DNA of 64,000 nt from Streptacidiphilus anmyonensis (GCF_000787855.1 NZ_BBPQ01000001.1:410761-474760); one strand, 5' to 3'; counted from the first letter of the stretch, positions 8,979-17,983 are shown. The notes: generated from the letters alone by a model not told the origin. Program-made: numbers and translations.

Positions 8979-9878
8979 TTACGGGGTGAGCCCGCGCAGG
9001 ACGAGGTCCAGCAGGGCGAAGCAGAAGAGCGAGATCCCGACGAAACCGTTCACCTGGAAGAAGGCGCGGTTGAGTCGGCTCAGGTCGCCCGGACGGACGA
9101 TGGAGTGCTCGTAGACGAAGGCGACGCTCACCACCGCCAGGCCCATCCAGAACGCCCAGCCGGCGGCCGTCAGCCACGCGTACCAGCCGAGCAGCAGCAT
9201 GGTGACCACGTGGGCGGTGCGGGCGCCGTAGAGGGCCTTGGCGACGCCGAAGCGGGCCGGGACGGAGCGGACGCCGTCGGCGCGGTCGGCCATGACGTCC
9301 TGGCAGGCGAAGATCAGGTCGAAGCCGCCGATCCAGACGCCGACCGCCAGGCCCAGCACGCAGGCCTCCCAGGACCAGGCGCCGGTGACCGCGATCCACG
9401 CGCCGACCGGGCCCATGGCCTGGGCCAGGCCCAGGATCGCGTGCGGGAAGTCGGTGAACCGCTTGCCGTACGGATAGATCACCATCGGGATCACCGCGAT
9501 CGGCGCCAGCGCCAGGCACAGCGGGTTCAGCAGCGCGGCGGCGGCCAGGAAGACCACCAGCGCGACCGCCGAGCCCGTGTAGGCCGTCCGCAGCGACACC
9601 GCGCCGGTGACCAGCTCACGCCCGGCCGTGCGCGGGTTCCGCGCGTCGATCTCGCGGTCGATGATCCGGTTCGCGGCCATGGCGAACGTCCGCAGGCCGA
9701 CCATGCACAGCGTGACCAGCAGCAGCTGGACCCAGTGCACGTGCCCGTCCTGGAGGAACATCGCCGTGAGCGCGGCGATGTAGGCGAAGGGCAGCGCGAA
9801 GACCGAGTGCTCGATCATCACCAGCCGGAGGAACGCCTTCGTCCTGCCGATCTCCGGCGTCACGACAGCCGTCGTCAT
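8979..9878 (-). CDS. mqnP: UbiA-family prenyltransferase of menaquinone synthesis
   Basis: Integral membrane enzyme that attaches the polyprenyl chain to the naphthoate precursor. 299 residues from ATG 9878 (MTTAVVTPEI), which overlaps the TGA of the upstream UbiD-type gene by 4 nt and implies translational coupling; the 25-residue longer frame is not needed. About eight membrane helices. Mg-diphosphate motifs: NRIIDREID (70-78, the NDxxD type) and FACQDVMADRADG (DxxxD type). NPRTAGR after the first motif is typical of UbiA enzymes. Confidence 0.92.
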   Translation of the reverse strand: MTTAVVTPEIGRTKAFLRLVMIEHSVFALPFAYIAALTAMFLQDGHVHWVQLLLVTLCMVGLRTFAMAANRIIDREIDARNPRTAGRELVTGAVSLRTAYTGSAVALVVFLAAAALLNPLCLALAPIAVIPMVIYPYGKRFTDFPHAILGLAQAMGPVGAWIAVTGAWSWEACVLGLAVGVWIGGFDLIFACQDVMADRADGVRSVPARFGVAKALYGARTAHVVTMLLLGWYAWLTAAGWAFWMGLAVVSVAFVYEHSIVRPGDLSRLNRAFFQVNGFVGISLFCFALLDLVLRGLTP

Positions 9879-11335
9879 GAGAGCCCGTACTCCTTCCAGC
9901 GCTGGTCCACGAGCGAGGCCGTGGCCGGGTCCGAGAGGACCATCTCGGGCCACCCGCCGTCGCGGGTGTAGCCCTCCTCGGGGAGCTTGCGGGTCGCGTC
10001 GATGCCCGCCTTGCCGCCCCAGAACTGCTGGTAGGAGGCATGGTCGAGATGGTCGACCGGCCCCTCCACCACGGACAGGTCCCGGCTGTAGTCCACGTTG
10101 CCGAGGGCCCGCCAGGCCACCTCGTGGTAGTCGTGGACGTCGCAGTCGGAGTCCACCACGATGATCAGCTTGGTCAGCGACATCATGTGGGCGCCCCAGA
10201 TCGCGTGCATGACCTTCTGGGCGTGCTTGGGGTACTTCTTGTCGATCGAGACGATCACGCAGTTGTGGAAGCCGCCCGCCTCGGGCAGGTCGTAGTCGAC
10301 GATGTCCGGCACGATCACCTTCAGCAGCGGCAGGAAGAACCGCTCGGTGAACTTGCCCAGCGGCCCGTCCTCGGTCGGCGGGCGGCCGACCACGATCGAC
10401 TGGAGGATCGGGCGGCGGCGCATCGTCACGCAGTCGATGGTCAGCGCCGGGAACGGCTCCTGCGGGGTGTAGAAGCCGGTGTGGTCGCCGAACGGCCCCT
10501 CGGGCAGCATCACCTCCGGGTCCAGCCAGCCCTCCAGCACCACCTCGGCGTCGGCCGGGACCTGGAGCGGGACGGTCTTGCAGTCGACCATCCTGACCCG
10601 CTCGCCGCCGACGAAGCCCGCGAACAGGTACTCGTCGATGTCCCCCGGCAGCGGCGCGGTCGCCGCGTAGGTGACGGCCGGCGGACAGCCGAAGGCGATG
10701 GCGACCGGCAGCTTCTCGCCGCGCTTCGCGGCGACGGCGGCGTGGTTGCGGCTGTCCTTGTGGATCTGCCAGTGCATGCCGATCGTGCGCCTGTCGTGGC
10801 GCTGGAGGCGGTACAGACCGAGGTTGCGGACGCCCGTGTCCGGGTCCTTGGTGTGGGTCAGGCCCAGGTTGAAGAACGACCCGCCGTCCTGCGGCCAGGT
10901 GAACAGCGCCGGCAACTGCATCAGGTCCACGTCGTCGCCGGTGAGCACGACCTCCTGGACCTTGGCCTCTCCCGGCTTCACCTTCTTCGGCGGCACGTGC
11001 GTCATCCCGGCCAGCTTGCCGAACGCCTCGCGCACCCCGGTGAAGCCGTGCGGCAGTTCGGGCTTGAGCAGCCCGGCGATCTTCTCGCCGATCTCGTCGG
11101 CGGACGTCAGGCCCAGCGCCTTGGCCAGCCGCCGCTCGGTGCCGAAGACGTTCATGGCCAGCGGCATCGCCGAGCCCTTGACGTTCTCGAAGAGCAGCGC
11201 CGGTCCCTTGGCCTTCTGGACCCGGTCGACGATCTCACCGACCTCCAGGTACGGGTCGACCTCCACCTTGACGCGCTTGAGGTCGCCGTCGCGCTCCAGC
11301 GCCCGGAGGAAGGACCGTAGATCGTCGTAAGCCAT
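9875..11335 (-). CDS. mqnL: UbiD-family decarboxylase of menaquinone synthesis
   Basis: prFMN-dependent decarboxylase acting on the naphthoate ring late in the futalosine pathway. 486 residues, normal for UbiD. Blocks: MAYDDLRSFL start, GMHWQIHKDSRNHA, LPEGPFGDHTGFYTP with the conserved glutamate of the active site, and IVVDSDCDVHDYHEVAWRALGN. It is the first gene of the leftward mqn block. A 114-base gap separates it from the divergent cytosine deaminase gene, so the promoter probably lies at 11336-11449. Confidence 0.95.
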   Translation of the reverse strand: MAYDDLRSFLRALERDGDLKRVKVEVDPYLEVGEIVDRVQKAKGPALLFENVKGSAMPLAMNVFGTERRLAKALGLTSADEIGEKIAGLLKPELPHGFTGVREAFGKLAGMTHVPPKKVKPGEAKVQEVVLTGDDVDLMQLPALFTWPQDGGSFFNLGLTHTKDPDTGVRNLGLYRLQRHDRRTIGMHWQIHKDSRNHAAVAAKRGEKLPVAIAFGCPPAVTYAATAPLPGDIDEYLFAGFVGGERVRMVDCKTVPLQVPADAEVVLEGWLDPEVMLPEGPFGDHTGFYTPQEPFPALTIDCVTMRRRPILQSIVVGRPPTEDGPLGKFTERFFLPLLKVIVPDIVDYDLPEAGGFHNCVIVSIDKKYPKHAQKVMHAIWGAHMMSLTKLIIVVDSDCDVHDYHEVAWRALGNVDYSRDLSVVEGPVDHLDHASYQQFWGGKAGIDATRKLPEEGYTRDGGWPEMVLSDPATASLVDQRWKEYGLS

Positions 11336-11449
11336 GGTGCTCAGTATCCGTCACGGCATGGTGGCGCCATTCTCCGGGGCGGGGCCCGGAACGCGTGTCG
11401 CCGGGCCTCGGGCCGGTTCGGGCGGGGCGGGCCGAGGCATCGTAAGGGC

Positions 11450-11899
11450 ATGCCCACTCTCGACTACCGCGCACTTCTCTCCGTCGCCGTCGACGAGGCC
11501 CGCCGCGGCCTCGCCGAGGGCGGCATCCCCATCGGCGCGGCGCTGTTCGGTCCCGACGGCGAGCTGCTGGGCGCGGGCCACAACCGCCGCGTCCAGGACG
11601 GGGACCCGTCCATGCACGCCGAGACGGCCGCGTTCCGCGCGGCCGGACGCCTGCGCGGCTACCGCGGCACCACGATGGTGACCACGCTCTCCCCCTGCTG
11701 GTACTGCTCGGGCCTGGTCCGCCAGTTCGGCATCGGCCGCGTCGTCGTCGGCGAGGCGAGGACGTTCCACGGCGGGCACGACTGGCTCTCCGAACACGGG
11801 GTCGAGATCGTCCTGCTGGACGACCAGGACTGCGTCGGGCTGATGACGGACTTCATCCGCGACCACCCGGACCTCTGGTACGAGGACATCGGCGAGTAA
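11450..11899 (+). CDS. Cytosine deaminase, yeast Fcy1-like
   Basis: Zinc hydrolase of the cytidine deaminase fold, expected to convert cytosine to uracil. 149 residues. Zinc ligands: His56 and catalytic Glu58 in MHAETAAF, and Cys83/Cys86 in LSPCWYCSG. It resembles the fungal FCY1 enzyme more than the bacterial CodA amidohydrolase: GIPIGAALFGPDG, GHNRRVQDGD, TTLSPC, VVGEARTFHGG and the C-terminus DLWYEDIGE all have close Fcy1 counterparts (from memory). A different small-amine substrate remains possible. Divergent from mqnL. Confidence 0.82.
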   Translation: MPTLDYRALLSVAVDEARRGLAEGGIPIGAALFGPDGELLGAGHNRRVQDGDPSMHAETAAFRAAGRLRGYRGTTMVTTLSPCWYCSGLVRQFGIGRVVVGEARTFHGGHDWLSEHGVEIVLLDDQDCVGLMTDFIRDHPDLWYEDIGE

Positions 11900-11904
11900 C
11901 CGTT

Positions 11905-12038
11905 CAGGGGCGCGAGGCTCTGCCGATGTGCGGCTCCGCCGCGTGGGCGCGACAAGCCACCCACCCATGTGGCAGGCCGAACGCGCAGGGCCGTCCTCAT
12001 GCCGGTGGTTTCTCGCGCAGTTCCCCGCGCCCCTTGAG
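11905..12038. repeat. Dispersed GGGGCGCGG hairpin element, copy B
   Basis: About 134 nt bounded by AGGGGCGCGAGGCTCTGC on the left and GCGCAGTTCCCCGCGCCCCT on the right, with the family core GACAAGCCACCC inside. It lies between the converging deaminase and DUF3027 genes and should fold into a long hairpin in either transcript. Confidence 0.65.
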
Positions 12039-12058
12039 GCTGCGCCTCCTGGAGCAGG

Positions 12059-12982
12059 TCAGCTGTGGCCGAGCTCCTCGGCGGGGGTGCTCTCCTCGAC
12101 GGAGCCGCCGGAGCGGTCCGGGTGGAGCGGGAGGGGTTCGAGGCTGAGCTCGTCCAGGACCGGCGGGGCCGGCACCGTCGGGGCCGGCATGACCGCCGCC
12201 TCGGAGTGCGCGCCGCAGCCGTACGCCAGCGAGACGATGCGGCCGTCCGCCGGGCTGAACTCGTTCGAGCAGACGCCGAAGGCCTGGCTGAGCGAACCGC
12301 CCAGCGGGACCATGAAGCCGCACGAGACGCACGCCGCCGGCGCCGCCTGTGCCATCGGCGAGTGCGCGCCGAACTCCTTCTCCCAGCGGTCCGCCGCCAG
12401 GTTGAGGCCCAGTCGGCTCAGCACCCGGGCGCGGCCCATGCCCAGCTCGTCCGCGACGGACGCGATCTCGGCTCGCTCGCTCTCGGACGCGACCGCGACG
12501 CGGTCGCCACTCGGTTCGATGGCCACGTCCTCGCCGGCGATGCCGGAGAGACGGTCCTCCGCGAGGACCGAGTTCGGCGCGGGCTCGTCGTCACCGGAGT
12601 AGCCGGGCTCCAGGCGCAGGTCGTCCGCCTCGGTGGGGAGCAGGTCGCCGGGGCCGAGGTCGCCGGGGCGCAGGCGCTCGCTCCACGGCACCCACTCGGG
12701 CGCGATCAGCGCCTCCGGGCCGGGCAGCAGCACCGTTTCGTCGAGCGTGACCTGCTTGGCGCGCGCGGCGCGGGTCACGGTGACGGCCCAACGCCAGCCG
12801 CGGTAGGCCTTCTCGGTGGTGGCGAAGTAGTGCGTGACCACACGGTCGCCCTCGACGTCGAAGCCGAGGTGCTCGCCGACGGCGGTCGCGCCGGCCGCCG
12901 CGACGGCCGCGTGCCGTGCGAACTCCACGGCCTCGGCGCACAGGCGGTCAGGGGTACGGCTTCGCGTCGTCGCAGCACTCAT
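12059..12982 (-). CDS. DUF3027 family protein
   Basis: 307 residues from ATG 12982 (MSAATTRSRTPD), preceded by GGGAGAGA; the longer open frame upstream is antisense to the start region of the MFS gene. Blocks RLCAEAVEFARHAA, HYFATTEKAYRGWRW and WVPWSERLRPGDLGPGD are those of the actinobacterial DUF3027 family. The C-terminal half has cysteines resembling a zinc ribbon (CVSCGF, FGVCSNE, YGCGAHSE). Function unknown. It is divergent from the MFS gene with a 221-base gap and keeps this neighbourhood in other Streptomyces (recalled). Confidence 0.82.
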   Translation of the reverse strand: MSAATTRSRTPDRLCAEAVEFARHAAVAAAGATAVGEHLGFDVEGDRVVTHYFATTEKAYRGWRWAVTVTRAARAKQVTLDETVLLPGPEALIAPEWVPWSERLRPGDLGPGDLLPTEADDLRLEPGYSGDDEPAPNSVLAEDRLSGIAGEDVAIEPSGDRVAVASESERAEIASVADELGMGRARVLSRLGLNLAADRWEKEFGAHSPMAQAAPAACVSCGFMVPLGGSLSQAFGVCSNEFSPADGRIVSLAYGCGAHSEAAVMPAPTVPAPPVLDELSLEPLPLHPDRSGGSVEESTPAEELGHS

Positions 12983-13203
12983 CACGGACTGATTCTCTCC
13001 CAACCATCGTCGCGGCCATAACCACGGGTGAACCACGGATTCCGCACCACCGCCGGGGCGGCGGGCTGCGCGCGGTACCGGTCGGACTCCTATTCTTGCC
13101 GAACGGCCGGTCCCGTGTCCCGCGCGGACGCGGAACCCGGTGCCGAAAGTACCGCGCCGCGCACCGCGCCAAGTGCCACGCCTTCTCTTTCCCGTCGTGC
13201 ACC

Positions 13204-14583
13204 ATGGGAGATATGGCCGATGCGGGAGTGGGCAAGGCACGGCGTGCGGCGTCCTCCGTGCACCGCTTCGCCTCGGCTGCGGCGGTGCGCACCGGCAAGG
13301 TCGCCAACGCCACCGGACGGCGGATCCGGCGGGCGACATCCGCCGAGGGCGCGGGCGAGTCGGGCCTGGCCAAGCTGATCGAGCTGCACGCGGTGAACTC
13401 CGCCGGCGACATGATGATCACGGTGGCGTTGGCGTCCACCATCTTCTTCTCCGTGCCGACGCACGAGGCGCGCGGGCGCGTCGCGCTGTACCTGCTGATC
13501 ACGATGGCGCCGTTCGTCCTCCTCGCACCGGTCATCGGCCCGATGCTGGACCGGATCCCGAGCGGCCGGCGCGCCGCGATGGCGGGCAGCCTGCTGGCCC
13601 GGGCTGGGCTGGCCTGGATGATGACGGGCGCCATCGCAGGAGCAAGCCTGGAGATCTACCCCCTGGCTCTGGGCGTGCTGGTCGCCTCGAAGGCGTACGG
13701 GGTGGTCCGCAGCGTCGTCGTGCCACGACTGAAACCGCCGCAGCTGCCGCTGGTGAAGGCGAACTCGAGAGTCTCGCTCGCCGGGCTGCTGTCGACCGGC
13801 GTCGCGGCGGGGGTCGGCGGGGTGCTGCACCTGATCGGCCCGGACTGGCCGCTGCGCGGCGCCTTCCTGATCTACATCGTCGGCGCCGGGCTGGCGTTCG
13901 CGCTGCCCCACACCGTGGACGTGGCCAAGGGCGAGGAGCGTGCCGTCCTGCACGCGGAGGCCACCCCGGAGGACGGCACCAAGGTCGGGCTGCGGACGGT
14001 CGGGCCCGGCGTGGTGCTGGCGCTGGGGGCGGAGAGCGCGCTGCGTGTGCTGTTCGGCTTCCTCACCTTCTTCCTCGCCTTCCTGGTGCGCGAGCATCCG
14101 CTGGCGGGCCTGCCGGCCACCGCCTCGCTGGGCCTGGTGGCCGCCGCGCTCGGCATCGGGAACACCCTCGGCACGGTCGTCGGCGCGTGGATGCGCACGA
14201 AGGGCCCTGAGACGCTCGTCACGTTGATGGTCGCACTCGCGTTCGTTTCCTCGCTGGCCGCCGCGCTCTTCTTCGGCGCCCTCACGGTCGTGCTGCTCGC
14301 CTTCGTCTCCGGCTTCGCCCAGTGCATGGGGAAGGTGGGCCTGGACGCGCTGATCCAGCGCGACGTGCCGGAGGCCGTCCGGACCTCGGCGTTCGCCCGT
14401 TCGGAGACGGTCGTCCAGCTGACCTGGGTGATCGGCGGCGGCCTCGGGATCGTGCTGCCGCTGGTCGGCGAGGTCGGCATGGCCACGGCCGCCGTGCTGA
14501 TGGGGGTCGCCCTGGTGTGGACCGTCCGGACCCGGATCACCCTGCGGCCGCGGCACGCGACGGCAGCCCCCGACGTGGCGTGA
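13204..14583 (+). CDS. MFS transporter
   Basis: 459 residues with about ten to twelve hydrophobic helices after a basic N-terminal region of about 60 residues (VRTGKVANATGRRIRRATS). The start is uncertain: ATG 13204 or ATG 13213; GGGAG lies too near the second, and the first lacks a clear site. The N-terminal half carries a LDRIPSGRRAAM loop between helices 2 and 3 of the kind seen in major facilitators. Substrate unknown. It precedes the DUF2771-like gene by 26 bases and mqnB-mqnD follow on the same strand. Confidence 0.82.
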   Translation: MGDMADAGVGKARRAASSVHRFASAAAVRTGKVANATGRRIRRATSAEGAGESGLAKLIELHAVNSAGDMMITVALASTIFFSVPTHEARGRVALYLLITMAPFVLLAPVIGPMLDRIPSGRRAAMAGSLLARAGLAWMMTGAIAGASLEIYPLALGVLVASKAYGVVRSVVVPRLKPPQLPLVKANSRVSLAGLLSTGVAAGVGGVLHLIGPDWPLRGAFLIYIVGAGLAFALPHTVDVAKGEERAVLHAEATPEDGTKVGLRTVGPGVVLALGAESALRVLFGFLTFFLAFLVREHPLAGLPATASLGLVAAALGIGNTLGTVVGAWMRTKGPETLVTLMVALAFVSSLAAALFFGALTVVLLAFVSGFAQCMGKVGLDALIQRDVPEAVRTSAFARSETVVQLTWVIGGGLGIVLPLVGEVGMATAAVLMGVALVWTVRTRITLRPRHATAAPDVA

Positions 14584-14609
14584 TCGCCGCGGGACGATAG
14601 CCTGCCACC

Positions 14610-15149
14610 ATGAGTCTCAACCGCGGTGTCGCCGCCCTTGGAGCCGTCGCCGTCGTGGGCGCCGCGACGCTCGGTATCACGCTTCCGATCGCCGCCCACT
14701 ACGCGCCCTCGGTCGCCCGGGTCTCGGTCGTGGCCGGCTCCCACTGGACGCAGGTCGCCCCCCTCGCCAACTGCTACGACGGCGGCAAGGCCCTCACCAC
14801 GGCCACGCAGGCCAAGTGCAGCGCGTCGATCAAGGCCGCCCTCAGCGACGACAAGAAGATCCCGACCGCGATCGTCCCGAGCGCGAACGGCAACTTCGGC
14901 ATCAACGTCGACCAGCCCGTCACCAAGAACGGCTGGGTGGCGCGCGACGGCAGCGGCTTCGTGGTCCAGCACACGACCAACGCCTACGCGGGCCCGCTGT
15001 CGATCTCCCAGGTGCTGACGACTCAGGACCCGACCACGGGTCAGACCACCACGTCCAACACCGGTCCGCTGCTGATCGTCGAGACGGACAAGGACGGCAA
15101 GAACATCTACGGCGAGTGGCTGCTCCAGCTCAAGGTCGACGGCAGCTGA
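14610..15149 (+). CDS. DUF2771-like secreted or lipid-anchored protein
   Basis: 179 residues. A hydrophobic N-terminus (VAALGAVAVVGAATLGITLPIA) acts as signal or anchor; no lipobox cysteine is present. The mature part contains NCYDGGKALTTATQAKC, a paired-cysteine segment, and ends GEWLLQLKV, similar in layout to proteins I know as DUF2771 beside futalosine hydrolase in Streptomyces. Function unknown. It lies 16 bases upstream of mqnB, so it is probably co-transcribed with mqnB-mqnD. Confidence 0.7.
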   Translation: MSLNRGVAALGAVAVVGAATLGITLPIAAHYAPSVARVSVVAGSHWTQVAPLANCYDGGKALTTATQAKCSASIKAALSDDKKIPTAIVPSANGNFGINVDQPVTKNGWVARDGSGFVVQHTTNAYAGPLSISQVLTTQDPTTGQTTTSNTGPLLIVETDKDGKNIYGEWLLQLKVDGS

Positions 15150-15165
15150 CCCCGCGTCCGGCCTC

Positions 15166-15882
15166 GTGACCTCCTCGCGGATCCTCGTGGTCACCGCCGT
15201 CGCTCCCGAAGCGGCGGCGGTGCTGCGTGGTGCGGGCGCGGCACTGCCGCACGCCGGCCAGGTCGAGCGGACGCTGCCCGGCGGATACGCCCTGACGGCC
15301 CTCGGCCCGGTGGACGTGGTGGTCGGCGGCGTCGGCCCCGCGGCGGCCGCCGCGGCCACCGCAACGGCGCTCGCGCTCGCTCCGACGGCCTACGGCCTCG
15401 TCGTCTCCGCCGGCATCGCGGGCGGCTTCGCGCCCGCCGCGCCGATCGGCTCCGCCGTCGTCGCCGAGGCGGTCGTCGCCGCGGATCTGGGCGCGGAGAC
15501 GCCCGAGGGGTTCTCGGACGTCACCGAGCTGGGCTTCGGACGGGTCCGACACGCCTGCGCCTTCGTCGATCCCGTGCTCCGCCGCCTGCGCGACGCCGGG
15601 CTCCCCGCGGCCACCGGCCCCGTCCTGACGGTCTCCACCGTCACCGGCAGCGCGGAGCGCGCCGCGGAACTGCTGCGCCGTCACCCCGGCGCGGTGGCCG
15701 AGGCCATGGAGGGCTTCGGGGTCGCCGAGGCGGCGGCCGGGCACGGCGTCCCCGTGCTGGAGCTGCGCACGGTCTCCAACGCCGTCGGCCCGCGCGACCG
15801 CGCCGCCTGGCGCATCGGCGAGGCGCTGGACGCCCTGGCGGGCGTCTTCACGCGGCTGCCGTACGAGACACTGATCCGGTGA
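15166..15882 (+). CDS. mqnB: Futalosine hydrolase
   Basis: Cleaves futalosine to dehypoxanthine futalosine and hypoxanthine in the menaquinone pathway; nucleoside-phosphorylase/MTAN fold. 238 residues from GTG 15166. Blocks: ILVVTAVAPEAAAVL, VVVGGVGPAAAAAATA, VVSAGIAGGFAP and the substrate loop AVAEAMEGFGVAEAA with the purine-ribose-contacting MEG motif. Its stop overlaps the mqnD GTG by 4 nt. Confidence 0.94.
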   Translation: MTSSRILVVTAVAPEAAAVLRGAGAALPHAGQVERTLPGGYALTALGPVDVVVGGVGPAAAAAATATALALAPTAYGLVVSAGIAGGFAPAAPIGSAVVAEAVVAADLGAETPEGFSDVTELGFGRVRHACAFVDPVLRRLRDAGLPAATGPVLTVSTVTGSAERAAELLRRHPGAVAEAMEGFGVAEAAAGHGVPVLELRTVSNAVGPRDRAAWRIGEALDALAGVFTRLPYETLIR

Positions 15883-16748
15883 CTTCTTCCAACCCGGCCC
15901 TCAGTATCGCCTTCTCCCCCTGCCCGAACGACACCTTCGTCTTCCACGCCTGGGCCGACGGCCTGGTCGCGGGGGCGGTGCCGCCCGAGGTCACCTTCGC
16001 CGACATCGACATCACCAACGGCCTGGCCGAGCGCGGCGAGCTCGACGTCCTGAAGATCTCCTACGCGCAGCTGCCGTGGGTCCTTTCCGAGTACGCCCTG
16101 CTGCCGTGCGGCGGCGCGCTGGGCCGCGGCTGCGGCCCGCTGGTCCTCACCGGCCCCGACGCCTCCCCCGAGCCCACGGCGCTGCGCGGCGCCACCGTCG
16201 CCGTCCCGAGCGAGCGCTCCACCGCCTACCTGCTGTTCCGCCTCTGGGCGGCGCAGGCCGTCCCCGGCGGCCTCGGCGAGATCGTGGTCATGCCGTTCCA
16301 CGAGATCATGCCGGCGGTGCGCGACGGCAAGGTCGACGCCGGGCTCGTCATCCACGAGGCGCGGTTCACCTACCAGAACTACGGCCTGCGGTGCCTGGCC
16401 GACATGGGCGAGGCCTGGGAGTCCGCGACCGGCCTCCCGATCCCGCTCGGCGCGATCATCGCCCGGCGTTCCCTGGGCGCGGAGCGCCTCGCCGCGCTGG
16501 CGGACACCATCCGCAGCAGCGTCCGCGCGGCGTGGGCGGAGCCCGGCCTGTCCCGGGACTACGTGATGTCGCACGCCCAGGAGATGGACCCCGCGGTGGC
16601 GGACCAGCACATCGGCCTCTACGTCAACGAGTTCACCGAGGACCTGGGCGAGGCCGGGTACGCCGCGGTGCGCGGCCTGCTGAGCCGCGCCGCGGCGGCG
16701 GGCCTGACCCCGGCCGTCCCGGCCGAACTGCTGGCGTTCCCTTCCTGA
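15879..16748 (+). CDS. mqnD: 1,4-dihydroxy-6-naphthoate synthase
   Basis: Converts cyclic dehypoxanthine futalosine to 1,4-dihydroxy-6-naphthoate. 289 residues, periplasmic-binding-protein-like fold. Blocks: LSIAFSPCPNDTFVFHAW, VTFADIDITNGLAERGELDVLKISY, GCGPLVL and DAGLVIHEARFTYQNYGL, which includes the histidine region of the active site. GTG 15879 overlaps the mqnB stop. A dispersed hairpin element lies just after it. Confidence 0.95.
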   Translation: MTSSNPALSIAFSPCPNDTFVFHAWADGLVAGAVPPEVTFADIDITNGLAERGELDVLKISYAQLPWVLSEYALLPCGGALGRGCGPLVLTGPDASPEPTALRGATVAVPSERSTAYLLFRLWAAQAVPGGLGEIVVMPFHEIMPAVRDGKVDAGLVIHEARFTYQNYGLRCLADMGEAWESATGLPIPLGAIIARRSLGAERLAALADTIRSSVRAAWAEPGLSRDYVMSHAQEMDPAVADQHIGLYVNEFTEDLGEAGYAAVRGLLSRAAAAGLTPAVPAELLAFPS

Positions 16749-16780
16749 AGGTCTGCTCCCGCCTCAGGTCGGCAGCACGC

Positions 16781-16980
16781 AAGGGGCGCGGGGAACTGCG
16801 CGACAAGCCACCGATGAGCGGATGGTCCCCAACGCGCGGGGCCATCCGCACAGGGTGGTTACTCGCGCAGTCCCCCGCGCCCCTGAGGTGGTGCAGCCAC
16901 AGGTGGGAGCGCAACCTGAAGCCTGTCGCGCCCGCGCGGCGGAGCCGCACATCAGCACGGCCCCGCGCTCCTGAGGTCGT
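16781..16980. repeat. Dispersed GGGGCGCGG hairpin element, copy C (best preserved)
   Basis: Terminal arms at 16782-16802 (AGGGGCGCGGGGAACTGCGC plus G) and 16864-16884 match as inverted repeats with one mismatch. The interior carries GACAAGCCACC facing GGGTGGTTA, and GGATGG facing CCATCC, so the whole 100 nt folds. A second, degenerate GC-rich inverted stretch runs to about 16980 (CGCGGCGGAGCCGCACATC). It lies between the converging mqnD and cold-shock genes. Confidence 0.75.
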
Positions 16981-16984
16981 GCAG

Positions 16985-17368
16985 CTACACGTCCAGCTGG
17001 TCGGCGACGTGGTGGAGGAGGGTGGCGATGCGCTTGCCGACGGGCTTGTCGGGGTAGCGGCCCTTCTGGAGGCCCGGGATGATCTGCTCCAGGACCGTGG
17101 TGAGGTCCTGGACCATCGCGGCGAGCTCGTCCGGCTTCTTGCGGGCCGCCGCCGCCAGCGACGGGGCCTCGTCGAGGAGCGTCACGGTCAGGGCCTGGTC
17201 TCCCCGGTGGCCGGCGACCACGCCGAACTCGACCCGCTGGCCGGGCTTCAGCGACTCCACTCCGACAGGCAGCGCCTTGGAGTGCACGAACACGTCGCCG
17301 CCGTCGTCGCGCGAGAGGAAGCCGAAGCCCTTCTCAGTGTTGAACCACTTCACTTTGCCCGTAGGCAT
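16985..17368 (-). CDS. Cold-shock-domain protein with C-terminal extension
   Basis: 127 residues from MPTGKVKWFNTEKGFGF. Residues 1-65 form a cold-shock domain with RNP1 (KGFGFLS) and RNP2 (VFVHSKAL), which bind single-stranded nucleic acid. Unlike the 67-residue CspA type at 34524-34727, it carries about 60 further residues of mixed helix (AAARKKPDELAAMVQDLTTV, then KRIATLLHHVADQL). The gene next to mqnD in S. coelicolor is, from memory, of this class. The start is set by homology to CspA. Confidence 0.92.
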   Translation of the reverse strand: MPTGKVKWFNTEKGFGFLSRDDGGDVFVHSKALPVGVESLKPGQRVEFGVVAGHRGDQALTVTLLDEAPSLAAAARKKPDELAAMVQDLTTVLEQIIPGLQKGRYPDKPVGKRIATLLHHVADQLDV

Positions 17369-17728
17369 GGGGAGACCTCGTCGTGGGTGAGTCGTTGAGT
17401 CGGAGTGTGTCGTACGGGGGTGCGGCACCCCGCCGGTTACCGGTGGTGACCGCTGGGCGCCGCGGGCGAACTAGCGCCGGGCCATTGTTCCAGGTCGGCG
17501 CCGGAATGATCGACCGGATTGCTCCGCCGGAGGCACCTGCGCCGCTGCCGACCGACGTGTCGTCCAGATCGGGGACATGGCGCACCTCCTCATCGAACAG
17601 CCTGGTCACGCCGCAGCGGTCCCGCTGCGCGCACGCACGGTCCCCGTGCGTGACGTGCATACCCGGCCGGGGCACTCCGCTAACCACGCGCGCCCCGCGC
17701 ACCTGTGCGGACCCGTTAGCGTGGAGGT
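17369..17728. other. Divergent intergenic region, no gene seen
   Basis: 360 bases between the cold-shock gene and a small membrane protein. Both promoters must lie here; the cold-shock leader may be long. Open frames on both strands look like composition effects. I see no convincing structure or palindrome. Confidence 0.5.
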
Positions 17729-17983
17729 GTGAACGCTGACTCCCTCTCCTGCGCGCAGGACCCGGCCGCTCCCGGCGACCGTCTGGTCCGCGTCGGGGCG
17801 ATCCTCTTCGCCGTCGGCGCGGTGGCGACCATCGCCACGGTGCTGCCGCTCTTCCTCGGCCTGCACCGGCTGCCGACGCCCGCGTACTTCGTCTGCATGG
17901 TGATGCCGCTCGGCTTCGCGGTCGCGCTCGCGGGCCTGTTCCGATCGGCCCGCTCCCAGAAGCGTCAGGTCACCGCCAGGTAG
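17729..17983 (+). CDS. Small two-helix membrane protein
   Basis: 84 residues from GTG 17729. Two hydrophobic helices (about 23-43 and 52-72) separated by a GLHRLPTP loop, with a basic tail (RSARSQKRQVTAR). No family is recognised. The 3' end overlaps the 3' end of the converging HAD gene by 19 nt. The hydrophobic pattern and codon usage support a real gene. Confidence 0.68.
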   Translation: MNADSLSCAQDPAAPGDRLVRVGAILFAVGAVATIATVLPLFLGLHRLPTPAYFVCMVMPLGFAVALAGLFRSARSQKRQVTAR

